Source: Calothrix sp. 336/3
Lineage (GTDB): Bacteria > Cyanobacteriota > Cyanobacteriia > Cyanobacteriales > Nostocaceae
NCBI RefSeq assembly: GCF_000734895.2
Contig: NZ_CP011382.1
Location: 5,558,700 to 5,622,699, forward strand
Length of the DNA: 64,000 nt
Direction: 5' to 3'
Positions 1-10,284 of this stretch are shown here, piece after piece (the first letter of the stretch is position 1; each line of letters opens with the position of its first letter). The translations under genes and the position numbers were made by a program. The notes under the pieces were generated by a model. The model was not told the origin of the DNA and did no database searches. It worked only from the letters and a program-made list of their open reading frames with translations.

Positions 1-424
1 AGTCTTAGCCTTAGATAATGACCCTGTGGCTGTACAATCAACCCAAGAAGCTGTACAACGCAATCAGCTAGAATCCCAAGTCACCGTGATGGGAGGTAGT
101 TTAGGATGCGGCAGTCAGATGGGACATTGGATGGGTGGCAATACGATTGCAGATGTCTCGGTAATTACTCCCCAGGAAGACTTTGATTTAATCGTGGGCA
201 ATGTGTTTGGACGCATCCATCTAGCTCTAGTCGCTGATTATTACAAGGCTTTACGTTCTACCCATGGTCAAGACGGCATCTTGATTATATCGGGTTTCAC
301 CACTGAGTATGAAGATAATTTAATTACATCCCTTACAGAAGCAGGATTTAGGGTAATTGGTTATGAAAATTGCGACGATTGGGTGGCGATCGCCTTTGCA
401 AAAAATAATATACTTTCTCATTAA
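1..424 (+). CDS. prmA: Ribosomal protein L11 methyltransferase, 3' part
   Basis: This is the C-terminal part of a class I SAM-dependent methyltransferase of the PrmA type, which methylates ribosomal protein L11 in the cytoplasm. The reading frame is open to the left window edge (first full codon at base 2), so the start lies outside; the GTG at 26 is only an internal valine. The visible part begins with VLALDNDPVAVQ, the acidic strand-end that binds the SAM ribose. It continues with DLIVGNVFGRIH, which corresponds to the family's IVANIL catalytic-loop region in slightly altered form, and SGFTTEYED near the end. About 140 residues are seen of a protein usually near 300. A nonspecific SAM methyltransferase is the only real alternative. 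Confidence 0.85.
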   Translation, partial: VLALDNDPVAVQSTQEAVQRNQLESQVTVMGGSLGCGSQMGHWMGGNTIADVSVITPQEDFDLIVGNVFGRIHLALVADYYKALRSTHGQDGILIISGFTTEYEDNLITSLTEAGFRVIGYENCDDWVAIAFAKNNILSH

Positions 425-619
425 CCGTCAAGTATTTCCCCTTACTCCCCTACAGACGCGATATAGACTCTTTTACAGAAACTGAGTCGCAAAGCTACAC
501 GCTAACACGTCTCTACTCCCTACTTATTACTCCTTCCCCATTCCCCAATCCATTAAAATAATAGGAGTTTTTTGCCTATATTTGCGGCAGAAACATGAGA
601 ACACTAAATTAACTAAGTT

Positions 620-1618
620 ATGGCTAGGCAAAGAATACTTTCTGGCGTTCAACCAACTGGCAATTTACATTTAGGTAACTACCTCGGTGCAATTCGTAAC
701 TGGGTAGAAACCCAAAGTCAGTATGAAAATTATTTTTGCGTAGTCGATTTACACGCAATTACCGTACCCCACAATCCCGCAACCCTTGCCGAAGATACCT
801 ACACCATCGCCGCGTTATATCTAGCTTGTGGTATCGATTTAAACTATTCCACAATTTTCATTCAATCCCATATTCCAGCCCATAGTGAATTGACTTGGCT
901 GTTTAACTGTATCACCCCCATGAATTGGTTAACGGACATGATTCAATTTAAGGAGAAATCCGTCAAACAGGGGGAAAATGTCGGGGTTGGTTTGCTAGAT
1001 TACCCCGTCTTGATGGCAGCAGATATTTTACTCTACAAAGCTGATCAAGTACCCGTGGGAGAAGACCAAAAACAGCATTTAGAATTAACAAGGGATATTG
1101 TCAACCGATTTAATCATCAATTTGGGGAAGTCTTAAAATTACCTCACCCCATGATTCGCAAGGAAGGTGCAAGGGTGATGAGTTTGACAGATGGAACCAA
1201 AAAAATGTCTAAATCTGACCCCTCGGAATTAAGTCGGATTAATTTGTTAGATTCTGCCGACGAGATTAGCAAAAAGGTAAAACGCTGTAAAACTGACCCC
1301 ATCAAGGGTTTAAGCTTTGATGTTCCAGAGCGTCCAGAATGTCAGAATCTACTGACCTTATATATGTTACTCTCCGGCAAAACTAAGGAAGCGGTAGCAG
1401 CAGAATGTCAGGATATGGGTTGGGGACAATTTAAACCCCTATTTACAGAAACTGTGATTAGCGCACTGCAACCAATTCAGCAGAAATATCAAGAAGTGCG
1501 AGCAGATAAAACCTATTTGGAATCGGTGTTACGAGAAGGGAGAGAAAAAGCCGCAGCGATCGCCAACCAAACCCTTGCCGAAGTGAAAGCAGCAATGGGG
1601 TATTCCGTGCCACTGTAG
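620..1618 (+). CDS. trpS: Tryptophanyl-tRNA synthetase
   Basis: This enzyme charges tRNA-Trp with tryptophan using ATP. The 332-residue length is normal for bacterial TrpS. The class I HIGH-type signature is HLGN at residues 17-20, after the typical SGVQPTGNLHLGNYLGA opening (SGVQPTG at 8-14). The KMSKS loop is at residues 195-199. The ATG start fits the family's N-terminus closely. The gene lies 195 bases after prmA and 59 bases before the metF-like gene, on the same strand, so joint transcription with the latter is possible. Nothing unusual was seen. Confidence 0.97.
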   Translation: MARQRILSGVQPTGNLHLGNYLGAIRNWVETQSQYENYFCVVDLHAITVPHNPATLAEDTYTIAALYLACGIDLNYSTIFIQSHIPAHSELTWLFNCITPMNWLTDMIQFKEKSVKQGENVGVGLLDYPVLMAADILLYKADQVPVGEDQKQHLELTRDIVNRFNHQFGEVLKLPHPMIRKEGARVMSLTDGTKKMSKSDPSELSRINLLDSADEISKKVKRCKTDPIKGLSFDVPERPECQNLLTLYMLLSGKTKEAVAAECQDMGWGQFKPLFTETVISALQPIQQKYQEVRADKTYLESVLREGREKAAAIANQTLAEVKAAMGYSVPL

Positions 1619-1677
1619 CAATTTTCCATATTAAATTTTAGATTTGAGATACAGACAAATCTCAAGTCTAGAATTTT

Positions 1678-2646
1678 ATGCATGAAAATCATAGCCCATT
1701 ACCCATAAGTTCTTTCCGTAGTGCAGCCCTAGCAGGTAATTTTTTAATCACTGCTGAAGTTGCTCCACCTAAGGGTAGCGATGTCTCCCATATGTTACAA
1801 ATGGCAGCGACTCTTAAGGGGAGAGTTCATGCTGTCAATGTCACAGATGGTAGTCGTGCTGTCCTCAGAATGTCTTCCCTTGTAGCATCAGCAATTTTGT
1901 TACATCAGGGAATTGAACCTATTTGTCAGATTGCTTGCCGCGATCGCAACCGTATTGGTATCCAAGCAGACTTAATGGGTGCCCATGCTCTCGGTATCCA
2001 TAATATCCTGGCATTAACTGGTGACCCCGTAAAGGCGGGCGATCATCCCCAGGCAAAACCTGTATTTGACCTGGAAGCAGTGAGATTATTGCAACTCATA
2101 CAGAAGCTGAATCAAGGGGTAGATGACAACGAGAAACCCCTCCCAGATGGTGCAACAGACCTCTTTACAGGTGCTGCGGTAGACCCACAATGTCCTAGTT
2201 GGTCGGGTTTACAAAGTCGCTTTGAAAAGAAATTAGCCGCCGGAGCGCAATTTTTCCAGAGTCAACTAATTACTGACTTTGACCGTTTAGATAAATTTAT
2301 GAATACCATCGCCGCAGGATGTAATAAGCCAATTTTAGCGGGAATCTTCCTGTTGAAATCAGCCAAAAATGCGGAATTTATCAATCGTTGCGTTCCTGGT
2401 GTTCAGATACCTCAACACATAATTGATAGATTAGCTCAGGCAAAAGACCCCCTAGAAGAAGGGATGAAAATTGCTGCGGAACAGGTGAAAATTGCTCAAC
2501 AACTTTGCCAGGGTGTACACATGATGGCAGTGAGACGAGAAGATTTAATCCCTGAGATTCTAGAAATGGCTGGAGTCGGTTTGACTAGTTCCAGACTAAC
2601 ATCCCCTAGTGTCCCAGAAGAAAGAATCCAGTTGATAGGAAATTAG
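1678..2646 (+). CDS. Methylenetetrahydrofolate reductase family protein
   Basis: This is a flavoprotein-type TIM-barrel of the MetF/MTHFR family, which reduces 5,10-methylene-THF to 5-methyl-THF for methionine synthesis. Diagnostic stretches are FLITAEVAPPKG near residue 25 (the family's E-x-x-PPKG start of the barrel), HAVNVTDGSRA and NILALTGDP near residue 120. The length (322 residues) suits the single-domain bacterial or cyanobacterial form without the eukaryotic regulatory domain. It differs in wording from E. coli MetF, so I leave the symbol empty. It follows trpS by 59 bases and is closed by a clear terminator hairpin. Confidence 0.85.
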   Translation: MHENHSPLPISSFRSAALAGNFLITAEVAPPKGSDVSHMLQMAATLKGRVHAVNVTDGSRAVLRMSSLVASAILLHQGIEPICQIACRDRNRIGIQADLMGAHALGIHNILALTGDPVKAGDHPQAKPVFDLEAVRLLQLIQKLNQGVDDNEKPLPDGATDLFTGAAVDPQCPSWSGLQSRFEKKLAAGAQFFQSQLITDFDRLDKFMNTIAAGCNKPILAGIFLLKSAKNAEFINRCVPGVQIPQHIIDRLAQAKDPLEEGMKIAAEQVKIAQQLCQGVHMMAVRREDLIPEILEMAGVGLTSSRLTSPSVPEERIQLIGN

Positions 2647-2684
2647 GTAATTACCTATTCTAATTGTCAATTTTGAGAATTTCC

Positions 2685-2717
2685 ATGGAGAAGATACTAT
2701 TTTTCTCCATTTTTTTA
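2685..2717 (+). terminator. Rho-independent terminator after metF-like gene
   Basis: An 8-bp perfect stem (ATGGAGAA at 2685-2692 with TTCTCCAT at 2703-2710) has a 10-base loop and is followed directly by seven T residues. It lies 39 bases after the metF-like stop codon and before the kinase gene on the same strand, so it separates the two transcripts. Confidence 0.75.
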
Positions 2718-2952
2718 TTATGTATAACTTACCTAGAATATTTGTATTTTTTGCATGATTTGTTGATGAAAATGATTATAATAAAAATCTGCGATCGCCA
2801 CAATTGAAGAGAATATCTAGAAATTAAGTTTATCGTAAAAATACTTACATCTAAAAGCTTCACAACTCATTCATAATAGAGCCTCTATCATGGTGAATCT
2901 GCTTATTTTTTTGGGAACAATACCTTATAGGTAATATCAGAATCATCCGACT

Positions 2953-5900
2953 ATGTTAGTTCCAACCGATAAGCTCAATATTCTGCCTGGATATAATTTC
3001 GTTGAGAAGCTCTACTCTGGGATTAAAACCGTTGTTTGTCGCGCGATTCGGAAAGAAGATAATCAAAGCGTGATTATCAAGCTCATGCGAAGCGAATATC
3101 CTACCTTCAGTGAAATTGTGCAATTTCGGAATCAGTATACTATTACCAAAAATATAGATATTCCTGGTGTAGTTAAATCCTATGCCCTGGAAACCTACGG
3201 TAATGGTTACGCAATTATCATGGAAGATTTTCGTGGTATTTCCCTCTTGAATTATATGGCAACCCTGAGTCAATCTATGCATACCAGGGAATTATCAATT
3301 CAAGACTTTCTACCTATAGCGATTCAGATAATACAAATTCTCGGGCAACTCCACAAAGCCAGAATAATTCATAAAGATATTAAACCAGATAATATTCTGA
3401 TTAATCCTGAAACTAAAGTTATTAAAATTATTGATTTTAGTATAGCCTCTCTCCTCCCCAGAGAAATTCAATTTCTCACCAATCCAAATATTTTAGAAGG
3501 AACTTTGGCATATATTTCTCCAGAGCAAACTGGAAGAATGAATCGGGGTATAGACTACCGTACTGACTTTTATTCTTTGGGTGTGACATTTTTTGAACTC
3601 TTGACAGGGAAATTACCCTTTGACACAGCAGATTCCATGAGATTAGTTCACTGTCATATAGCCAAAGAAGTTCCTGTAATTAGCACAATTAACCCGAAGG
3701 TACCAACTATTCTCTCGGAAATCATCAGTAGATTGATGGCAAAAAATGCCGAAGATCGTTATCAGAGCGATCGCGGACTATGTCATGATCTCCAAGAATG
3801 CTACCGTCAATGGCAAAGTACTGGGGAAATCTTACCCTTTCAACTAGGAAGTCAAGATATTTGCGATCGCTTTCTCATCCCCGAAAAGCTCTATGGTAGA
3901 GAAACCGCAGTGGATACCTTACTACAAAGCTATGACAGAGTTTCCCATGGCTGTAAGGAAATGATTCTTGTGGCAGGATGTTCTGGTGTGGGTAAAACTG
4001 CTGTGGTGAACGAAGTTCACAAACCCATGCTCAAAAGACAAAGTTTCTTTATCAAAGGTAAATTTGACCAATTTCAAAAAGATATCCCATTCTTTGCGCT
4101 AGTTGAAGCATTCCGTGACTTAATTAAACAAATACTCACAGAAACTGACGAAAGTATTGAAAACCGGAAATCACAAATTCTCCAAGCACTAGGAGAACAA
4201 GCAAAAGTGATTACGGATTTAATCCCCGAATTAGAATTGATTATTGGTGAACAATCACCTGCTCCCGAATTATCTGGTAGTGCTGCTCAAAATCGCTTTA
4301 ACCGACTATTTCAAAGATTTATCCAAGTCTTTACTAAAAAAGAACATCCCCTAGTAATTTTTCTGGATGATTTGCAATGGGCAGATACCGCATCCTTGCA
4401 GTTTATCCAACTAATGATGAGTCAAAATCACCAAACAAACGGAACAAGTGAATCTGAAGAGGACAGTAGCTTACTATTCATAGGAGCCTATCGTGATAAT
4501 GAAGTCAGCAAAAGCCATCCTCTATGCTTAACCCTAAATGAAATTCAAAAGTCAGGCTTAAATATTCAGACAATTAGCCTTAATAGCTTAAGTCAAGGTG
4601 ATTTGAATCAGTTAATTGCTGACACCTTACATAGCAGCATATCCTATGCTACTCCCTTGACACAAATGATATTTGCTAAAACCCAAGGTAATCCATTTTT
4701 TGTCAACCAATTTATTAAATTATTATATCAGGAAGAATTAATAAGATTCAACTATGAAGAGCGTTTTTGGGAATATCAATTAATTAAAATTCAAGCATTA
4801 GCTTTAACTAATGATGTTGTTGAATTTATGGCAAATCAGTTGCAGAAACTACCAGAGAATACCCAAAGTATTTTGCAACTAGCTGCTTGTATTGGAAATC
4901 AGTTTGATTTAAAAACCCTAGGAATTATTCGTCAAAAATCAGATACAGAAATAGCTTCAGATTTGTGGTCAGCTTTAGTTGAAGGTTTAATCATACCACA
5001 GAATGAAATCAGTAAGCTAGTTGTAGCTGGCAAATCTCTACAGGATTCTCCAATAAATAATCCATTTATTTATTCAGAGACTCCGGAATATAAATTTGTT
5101 CATGATAGAGTTCAACAAGCTGCCTATTCTCTGATTCCAGATAGTAAAAAACAGCTAATTCACTGGAAAATTGGGCATACATTATTACAAGATACATCCT
5201 TAGAAGAACGAGAAGATAAGATTTTTCTCATAGTGAATCAGTTCAATCAATCTTTACTATTAATTGTTGATGAGAAAGAAAGGCAATCGCTTGCAGAAAT
5301 GAATTTACTCGCGGGTAAAAAAGCCTTAACCTCAACTGCATACGAAGCAGCTTTTAACTATTTAAATACTGGAATAGAATTACTTTCAGAAAAAGCCTGG
5401 AAATATCAGTATAATTTAACTTTAGCTTTACATGAAACAGCCGCAGAAGCAAGCTATTTATGTGGAGAATTTAAGCAGGCTGAGAAGTTCATTGAAGTGA
5501 TTATATCAGATACTAAAAACATATTAGATAGTATTAAAGCTTATGAGATAAAAATTCAATTGTACGGGGCACAAAATCAAGCAAAAGAAGCCATCAGAAT
5601 AGCACTATTTATTCTTAATAAACTAGGAGCCGATTTTCCAGATAACCCAAGTGTCACAGATATACAATTATCAATGGAATCAGTGAGATTGCTCATTCAT
5701 GAAGAAAAGATAGAAGATTTAGTTAATTTACCTGAAATGCAAGAAGAAAAAGCAAAAGGTTGCATGCAAATTCTATCATCTATCGTTGCTCTTGTCTATC
5801 AAGCTACTCCAGAAATATTTCCATTAGTTGTATGCAAACAAGTTGAATTATCACTTATTAAAGGAAATTCTCCTTTTTCTGCATTTGGATATCTGATGTA

Positions 5901-8658
5901 TGGAGTAATGCTTTGTAGCACAATTGAAACATTAGAAACAGGTTACAAGTTTGGCAAGTTATCTATAGAATTATTAAATAAAAATTATGCCAAAGAAGTA
6001 AAAGCTAAAGTTTTAGTTGTATTTAATGTTGTGATTAGACATTGGTATGAAGACCTAAAACAAGTTCTTAATCCATTGCTAAATGCTTACGTTGTAGGAT
6101 TGGAGGTGGGAGATTTAGAATATTCTGCCTATGCGATTAAGCATTATTCTTCTTGCTCTTTCATGGTAGGCAAAGAACTTAATGACTTAAAAAAGGAAAT
6201 CTCTAATTATCTTAATTCAATTTATAATCTCAATCAGGAAATTATATATTTATGGTGTAGTCTTGATAATCAAATAGTATTAAATCTCCTTGGAGAAGCA
6301 GATAATGTTTGTAAATTGAGTGGTGAATCATATGATGAAGAAAAAATGTATATAACCCATATACAAAAAAATGATATTATGGGTTTGTTTAATTTATATT
6401 TAGCGAAACTACAACTTTGCTACTTATTTAATGAATTAATGGAAGCAGTTGAGCATTCTTCTACGGCTGAAAAATATATAATTGGAGTTGTTGGACAAGC
6501 AAGCTTCTCAATTTATCATTTCTATGATTCATTAACCAATCTTGCTATCTACATAGACACAGAAGAAGAAAATAAAAATCCTATTTTATCAAGGATTAAA
6601 TCCAATCAAGAGAAAATGGAACATTGGGCAAAACACGCACCAATGAACTATCTGCATAAATATCACTTAGTAGAGGCAGAAAAAAATCGGGTATTAGGTA
6701 ATAAGCTGGAAGCAATAGAGTTATACGATCGCGCTATTCAGGGAGCGAAAGAAAATCAGTATACCCAAGAAGAAGCACTAGCAAACGAATTAGCAGCTAA
6801 ATTCTATCTCACATGGGAAAAGGAAAAAATAGCTCAAAGCTATATGATTGAAGCCTATTATGCTTATAGTCGTTGGGGAGCAAAGGCAAAAGTTGATGAT
6901 TTAGAAAAACGCTATCCACAGTTACTCTCTCCAATCCTGCACAAAGAGGTAATTAATCTCCCTAGTCCAAAAAGTAGTATTTCTACTATTCATCAAACTC
7001 TACACACTCTGCAAACTTTTAGTAATTTGAATATAAGTCAAACACTTCTTGGTTCTCATACTACTGTCAGTGACTCCTTAGATATGGCATCTATTATTAC
7101 CGCTTCTCAAGCAGTGTCTGGAGAAATTGAATTGGATAAACTCATCTCTACTTTTATGACAGTAGTGATGGAAAATGTCGGAGCATCTAAATGTGTTTTG
7201 ATATTACAAGAAAGTGGTGATAGAGCTACACCCCATTCTTCGAGCGATAGAGCTATGCTCCACCCTTCGGGCGATCGCTCAAAATTTAATATTGCTGCTC
7301 TCAGTCGTACTTCTTCCCAACAAGTCATTTTAACTGAGTTTCTGGGTATACCCTTTCAGGAAAGTACAGAAGTTCCGGTGAGTATGATTAACTATGTCAA
7401 GCGCACAGGAGAGAGGATACTAATCGATGATGCCACAACAGAAGAATTTTTAGGTAGTGAAAACTATATTCGACTATCGCAAGCTAAGAGTATTATCTGT
7501 GTGCCAGTTGTCAATCAAGGCAAGATGTTAGGAATTGTCTATCTAGAAAATAATCTTACAGTTAAAGCATTTACCCAAGCTAGAATCAGATTATTAAATC
7601 TCTTGATGACACAAGCAGCAATCTCTCTTGAAAATGCGATGCTTTATCAAGATTTGACACAAGCAAAAGAAAATTTAGAAGAATATAATCATACACTCGA
7701 AGCAAAGGTAGCTTGCAGAACTCAGGAACTAAATGATAAAAATCAATGTTTAGAAAAAACATTACTGGAGTTACAAAATACCCAAGCTCAATTAATTCAA
7801 AGTGAGAAAATGTCATCTCTTGGTCAAATGGTAGCAGGAGTTGCCCATGAGATAAATAATCCAGTTAATTTTATCCATGGCAATGTTAAACATGCACGAG
7901 ATTATGTTCAAGATTTGTTAGAAATGATAGAAGTTTACCAGCAAGAATATCCTACTCCCACAGATTTAGTGGTAGAAACTGCTGAAAATATAGATATAGA
8001 ATTTTTGCTAACAGATTTACCCAAGTTGCTCGATTCTATGGAAATAGGAGCAACTCGTATTCGTGATATTGTTTTGGGTTTACGCAATTTTTCCCGTTTG
8101 GATGAGTCAGATATGAAAGCTGTAGATATCCATGAGGGAATTGATAGTACTTTAATGATTTTACAACATCGCTTAAAGGGTAAAACGGAATCTTCTACTG
8201 GAAGTATTCTTCCAGAAATTCAAGTTGTGAAACAATACACAAATTTACCGGAAATTAATTGCTATGCAGGGCAATTAAATCAGGTATTTATGAACATTTT
8301 AAGTAATGCAATTGATGCAGTAGAAGATTCCGTAATAAAGGGTTTAAAAGAGAATGTCAGTGGAAGTGGGAATCCATCCGTCAGTAATTACCTACCCAGG
8401 ATTACTATTCGCACAGAAATGAAGGATACTAATACCGTCAGAGTTGCTATTGCTGATAACGGTTCGGGAATCAGTGAGAATATCAGGCAGAAAATTTTCG
8501 ATCCCTTTTTCACAACTAAACCTGTGGGAAGCGGTACCGGATTAGGATTAGCTATTAGTTATCAAATTATCGTTGATAAGCATCACGGGTTATTGTTATG
8601 TGAGTCCACTCTTGGTGAAGGTTCAGAGTTTATAATTGAACTTCCGATTATGATGTGA
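2953..8658 (+). CDS. Hybrid Ser/Thr kinase - AAA ATPase - GAF - sensor histidine kinase
   Basis: A 1901-residue cytoplasmic signalling protein of a kind abundant in filamentous cyanobacteria (HstK-like). Domains in order: Hanks-type kinase at about 14-290 with catalytic HKDIKPDN (H140-D142) and D161-F-S in place of DFG; AAA_16-type ATPase at about 315-520 with Walker A G342-T349 and Walker B aspartates 472-473; a long helical TPR-like region to about 1330; GAF domain from about 1395 to 1560; coiled coil; HisKA with phospho-acceptor H1632 (GVAHEINNP); HATPase_c with an N-box near 1776, DNGSGI at 1835 and GTGLGLAIS near 1861. There is no receiver domain, so the partner response regulator is elsewhere. 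The GAF domain carries an in-frame insertion of repeat-like DNA (bases 7213-7280). The ligand is unknown. It is preceded by a terminator and is probably monocistronic. Confidence 0.95.
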   Translation: MLVPTDKLNILPGYNFVEKLYSGIKTVVCRAIRKEDNQSVIIKLMRSEYPTFSEIVQFRNQYTITKNIDIPGVVKSYALETYGNGYAIIMEDFRGISLLNYMATLSQSMHTRELSIQDFLPIAIQIIQILGQLHKARIIHKDIKPDNILINPETKVIKIIDFSIASLLPREIQFLTNPNILEGTLAYISPEQTGRMNRGIDYRTDFYSLGVTFFELLTGKLPFDTADSMRLVHCHIAKEVPVISTINPKVPTILSEIISRLMAKNAEDRYQSDRGLCHDLQECYRQWQSTGEILPFQLGSQDICDRFLIPEKLYGRETAVDTLLQSYDRVSHGCKEMILVAGCSGVGKTAVVNEVHKPMLKRQSFFIKGKFDQFQKDIPFFALVEAFRDLIKQILTETDESIENRKSQILQALGEQAKVITDLIPELELIIGEQSPAPELSGSAAQNRFNRLFQRFIQVFTKKEHPLVIFLDDLQWADTASLQFIQLMMSQNHQTNGTSESEEDSSLLFIGAYRDNEVSKSHPLCLTLNEIQKSGLNIQTISLNSLSQGDLNQLIADTLHSSISYATPLTQMIFAKTQGNPFFVNQFIKLLYQEELIRFNYEERFWEYQLIKIQALALTNDVVEFMANQLQKLPENTQSILQLAACIGNQFDLKTLGIIRQKSDTEIASDLWSALVEGLIIPQNEISKLVVAGKSLQDSPINNPFIYSETPEYKFVHDRVQQAAYSLIPDSKKQLIHWKIGHTLLQDTSLEEREDKIFLIVNQFNQSLLLIVDEKERQSLAEMNLLAGKKALTSTAYEAAFNYLNTGIELLSEKAWKYQYNLTLALHETAAEASYLCGEFKQAEKFIEVIISDTKNILDSIKAYEIKIQLYGAQNQAKEAIRIALFILNKLGADFPDNPSVTDIQLSMESVRLLIHEEKIEDLVNLPEMQEEKAKGCMQILSSIVALVYQATPEIFPLVVCKQVELSLIKGNSPFSAFGYLMYGVMLCSTIETLETGYKFGKLSIELLNKNYAKEVKAKVLVVFNVVIRHWYEDLKQVLNPLLNAYVVGLEVGDLEYSAYAIKHYSSCSFMVGKELNDLKKEISNYLNSIYNLNQEIIYLWCSLDNQIVLNLLGEADNVCKLSGESYDEEKMYITHIQKNDIMGLFNLYLAKLQLCYLFNELMEAVEHSSTAEKYIIGVVGQASFSIYHFYDSLTNLAIYIDTEEENKNPILSRIKSNQEKMEHWAKHAPMNYLHKYHLVEAEKNRVLGNKLEAIELYDRAIQGAKENQYTQEEALANELAAKFYLTWEKEKIAQSYMIEAYYAYSRWGAKAKVDDLEKRYPQLLSPILHKEVINLPSPKSSISTIHQTLHTLQTFSNLNISQTLLGSHTTVSDSLDMASIITASQAVSGEIELDKLISTFMTVVMENVGASKCVLILQESGDRATPHSSSDRAMLHPSGDRSKFNIAALSRTSSQQVILTEFLGIPFQESTEVPVSMINYVKRTGERILIDDATTEEFLGSENYIRLSQAKSIICVPVVNQGKMLGIVYLENNLTVKAFTQARIRLLNLLMTQAAISLENAMLYQDLTQAKENLEEYNHTLEAKVACRTQELNDKNQCLEKTLLELQNTQAQLIQSEKMSSLGQMVAGVAHEINNPVNFIHGNVKHARDYVQDLLEMIEVYQQEYPTPTDLVVETAENIDIEFLLTDLPKLLDSMEIGATRIRDIVLGLRNFSRLDESDMKAVDIHEGIDSTLMILQHRLKGKTESSTGSILPEIQVVKQYTNLPEINCYAGQLNQVFMNILSNAIDAVEDSVIKGLKENVSGSGNPSVSNYLPRITIRTEMKDTNTVRVAIADNGSGISENIRQKIFDPFFTTKPVGSGTGLGLAISYQIIVDKHHGLLLCESTLGEGSEFIIELPIMM
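7213..7280 (+). repeat. REP-like element inserted in frame in the kinase GAF domain
   Basis: Two imperfect units with cores GTGATAGAGCTACACCCC and GCGATAGAGCTATGCTCC are followed by CTTCGGGCGATCGC. They encode a Ser/Gly/Asp/Arg-rich stretch (about residues 1421-1443; SGDRA and SDRAM repeated) between GAF strands. The wording matches dispersed GCGAT...GCTCC...TTCGGGCGATCGC repeats of heterocystous cyanobacteria and resembles the spacer element at 26697-26722. The reading frame stays open. Confidence 0.65.
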
Positions 8659-8736
8659 GTGAATAGATCTTAGTAATTAATATTTCTAGGAGGAGAAAAG
8701 TCACACAGTGGAGATTACTTGGAAAGAGTGATAAAT

Positions 8737-10284
8737 TTATATGCTCTTGGTATATTCCTTATTAATCTCCTTTTGCTCTGAAGATAGGTGTTTGTTTACT
8801 TGAGATTTCTGCCATACTTTTCTGTAATGAGAAAAATTTATTGGCGCAAAAAAATGCTTAAAGTTCTTCCATCCAGAATCATATATTTGTAAACCCATAT
8901 CTTTCATCAATTGTTCAATATAATGAAAGCTAAATGGGGCAACACAAGTTCCATTATATTTTCCATAACGCCAGTTTCTTTGTCTCCAATAGAACTCAGC
9001 TTCCATTTCTCGGTAAATATCTTCTTTGGAAGGTAAATTTAAATTGCCTTTAAAGTAATCTCTTAACCACCAAGAGCCGATTTCTGATGTAATTGGGCAA
9101 AAAAAGCTAGAATTGTATCCAACAAAACCTATATCAGGTATATCAGGATGAATTAAATTTCGATACAAATTAAAATTACCATTGTTATCTACAATCAAGG
9201 TACGGTAATAATCTTCCAAAAACGAAATATTTTGGCAAAATCCTGTTGCAAAAATCAGTGTATCTGCTGATATTATTTTGCCATCATTTAATTCTATTGT
9301 ATTGGGAGATAATTTTGTAATAGTTGATTTATAAGTAGTTATTTTACTAGAATTAACATTTTTATAAAAACCCTCAGAAGCCAAATTTGCATTACAATTG
9401 AAAGATGTTTGCAAAGATTTATCTGGTAATAAATTAGAATTATATAAGCCAAATTGTATACACAGTGACTGTTGAAGTGCTTGCCAAAATAATGATACTA
9501 TATACTTCCCATAAGTATGTAATATTTTTTCTATTCCTTGCAAACTATGGTAAGGGATGAAAGTTTCAGACCATCTTGCTAAAAGAATATATTTAAAATT
9601 AATAAAACCAAAGAAAAATTTAGGTATTTTCCATGAAGGATTACGAAAAACTAAAGTACATTTTTTTGCTACATTTGCAGCCAAATTAGCTATATCTGTA
9701 GCTGATCTACCTAAACCGACAATGACAACTTGTTTATTCGTTAGTAAAGATATTTCATTCACTTCTGTGGAATGTAGTATTTTCCCTCCAGAATTGATAA
9801 ACTCATTAGCACCTGAGATAAGGGGTTTATTAGGAATATTAAATGTTCCATTACAGACTAGAACCAAGTCAAAGAAATAATTATTCTCTATTCTTTGTCC
9901 AATCTCAATATCTAAGCATAAAGTTCTGACAACCCAACCTGAACTAGTATGATTTATCTTTTCGAGTTTAATAACCTGTGAGTTAAATTGAATTCTCTCT
10001 AGAATTCCAAAATACTGAGCATAGGATTGTAAATAATTTTTAACTTGCTCACCACTTGGCCATTCTGGATATGATTCGGGCATGGGATAGTCGGAAAAAG
10101 CATAGGTATCTTTAGTACTTTGAAGACCTAATCCTAAATATCTTTTTGATTTTTCCCAAACACCACCTAAATCATTTTGTTTTTCAAAAATAGTTACATC
10201 GTAATCTTCTTCCAAGAAAGTTTTGGCAGCTACTAAACCGCTAACTCCAGCTCCAATTACACAAACTTTTTTAATAGGTTTCAT
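8737..10284 (-). CDS. Flavin-containing monooxygenase
   Basis: A 515-residue FAD- and NADPH-dependent monooxygenase of the FMO/Baeyer-Villiger superfamily that would insert one oxygen atom into a small molecule. The FAD Rossmann motif GAGVSG is at residues 11-16, with GGVWEK at about 40-45. The NADPH site GLGRSA is at 190-195. An ATGF motif (LIFATGF) comes in the C-terminal third. The FMO fingerprint FxGxxxHxxxY is degenerate here (SGGKILHSTEV, 165-175). It lies 1.25 kb downstream of the terpene synthase ATG on the same strand, with a 282-base AT-rich gap. The simplest reading is that it oxidises the terpene product. The substrate cannot be read from sequence. Confidence 0.85.
   Translation of the reverse strand: MKPIKKVCVIGAGVSGLVAAKTFLEEDYDVTIFEKQNDLGGVWEKSKRYLGLGLQSTKDTYAFSDYPMPESYPEWPSGEQVKNYLQSYAQYFGILERIQFNSQVIKLEKINHTSSGWVVRTLCLDIEIGQRIENNYFFDLVLVCNGTFNIPNKPLISGANEFINSGGKILHSTEVNEISLLTNKQVVIVGLGRSATDIANLAANVAKKCTLVFRNPSWKIPKFFFGFINFKYILLARWSETFIPYHSLQGIEKILHTYGKYIVSLFWQALQQSLCIQFGLYNSNLLPDKSLQTSFNCNANLASEGFYKNVNSSKITTYKSTITKLSPNTIELNDGKIISADTLIFATGFCQNISFLEDYYRTLIVDNNGNFNLYRNLIHPDIPDIGFVGYNSSFFCPITSEIGSWWLRDYFKGNLNLPSKEDIYREMEAEFYWRQRNWRYGKYNGTCVAPFSFHYIEQLMKDMGLQIYDSGWKNFKHFFAPINFSHYRKVWQKSQVNKHLSSEQKEINKEYTKSI

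Noticed and set aside
1640..1662. Hairpin AGATTTG...CAAATCT between trpS and the metF-like gene
   Set aside because: Seven weak AT pairs, no T-run, and only 16 bases before the next start; not called as a terminator.
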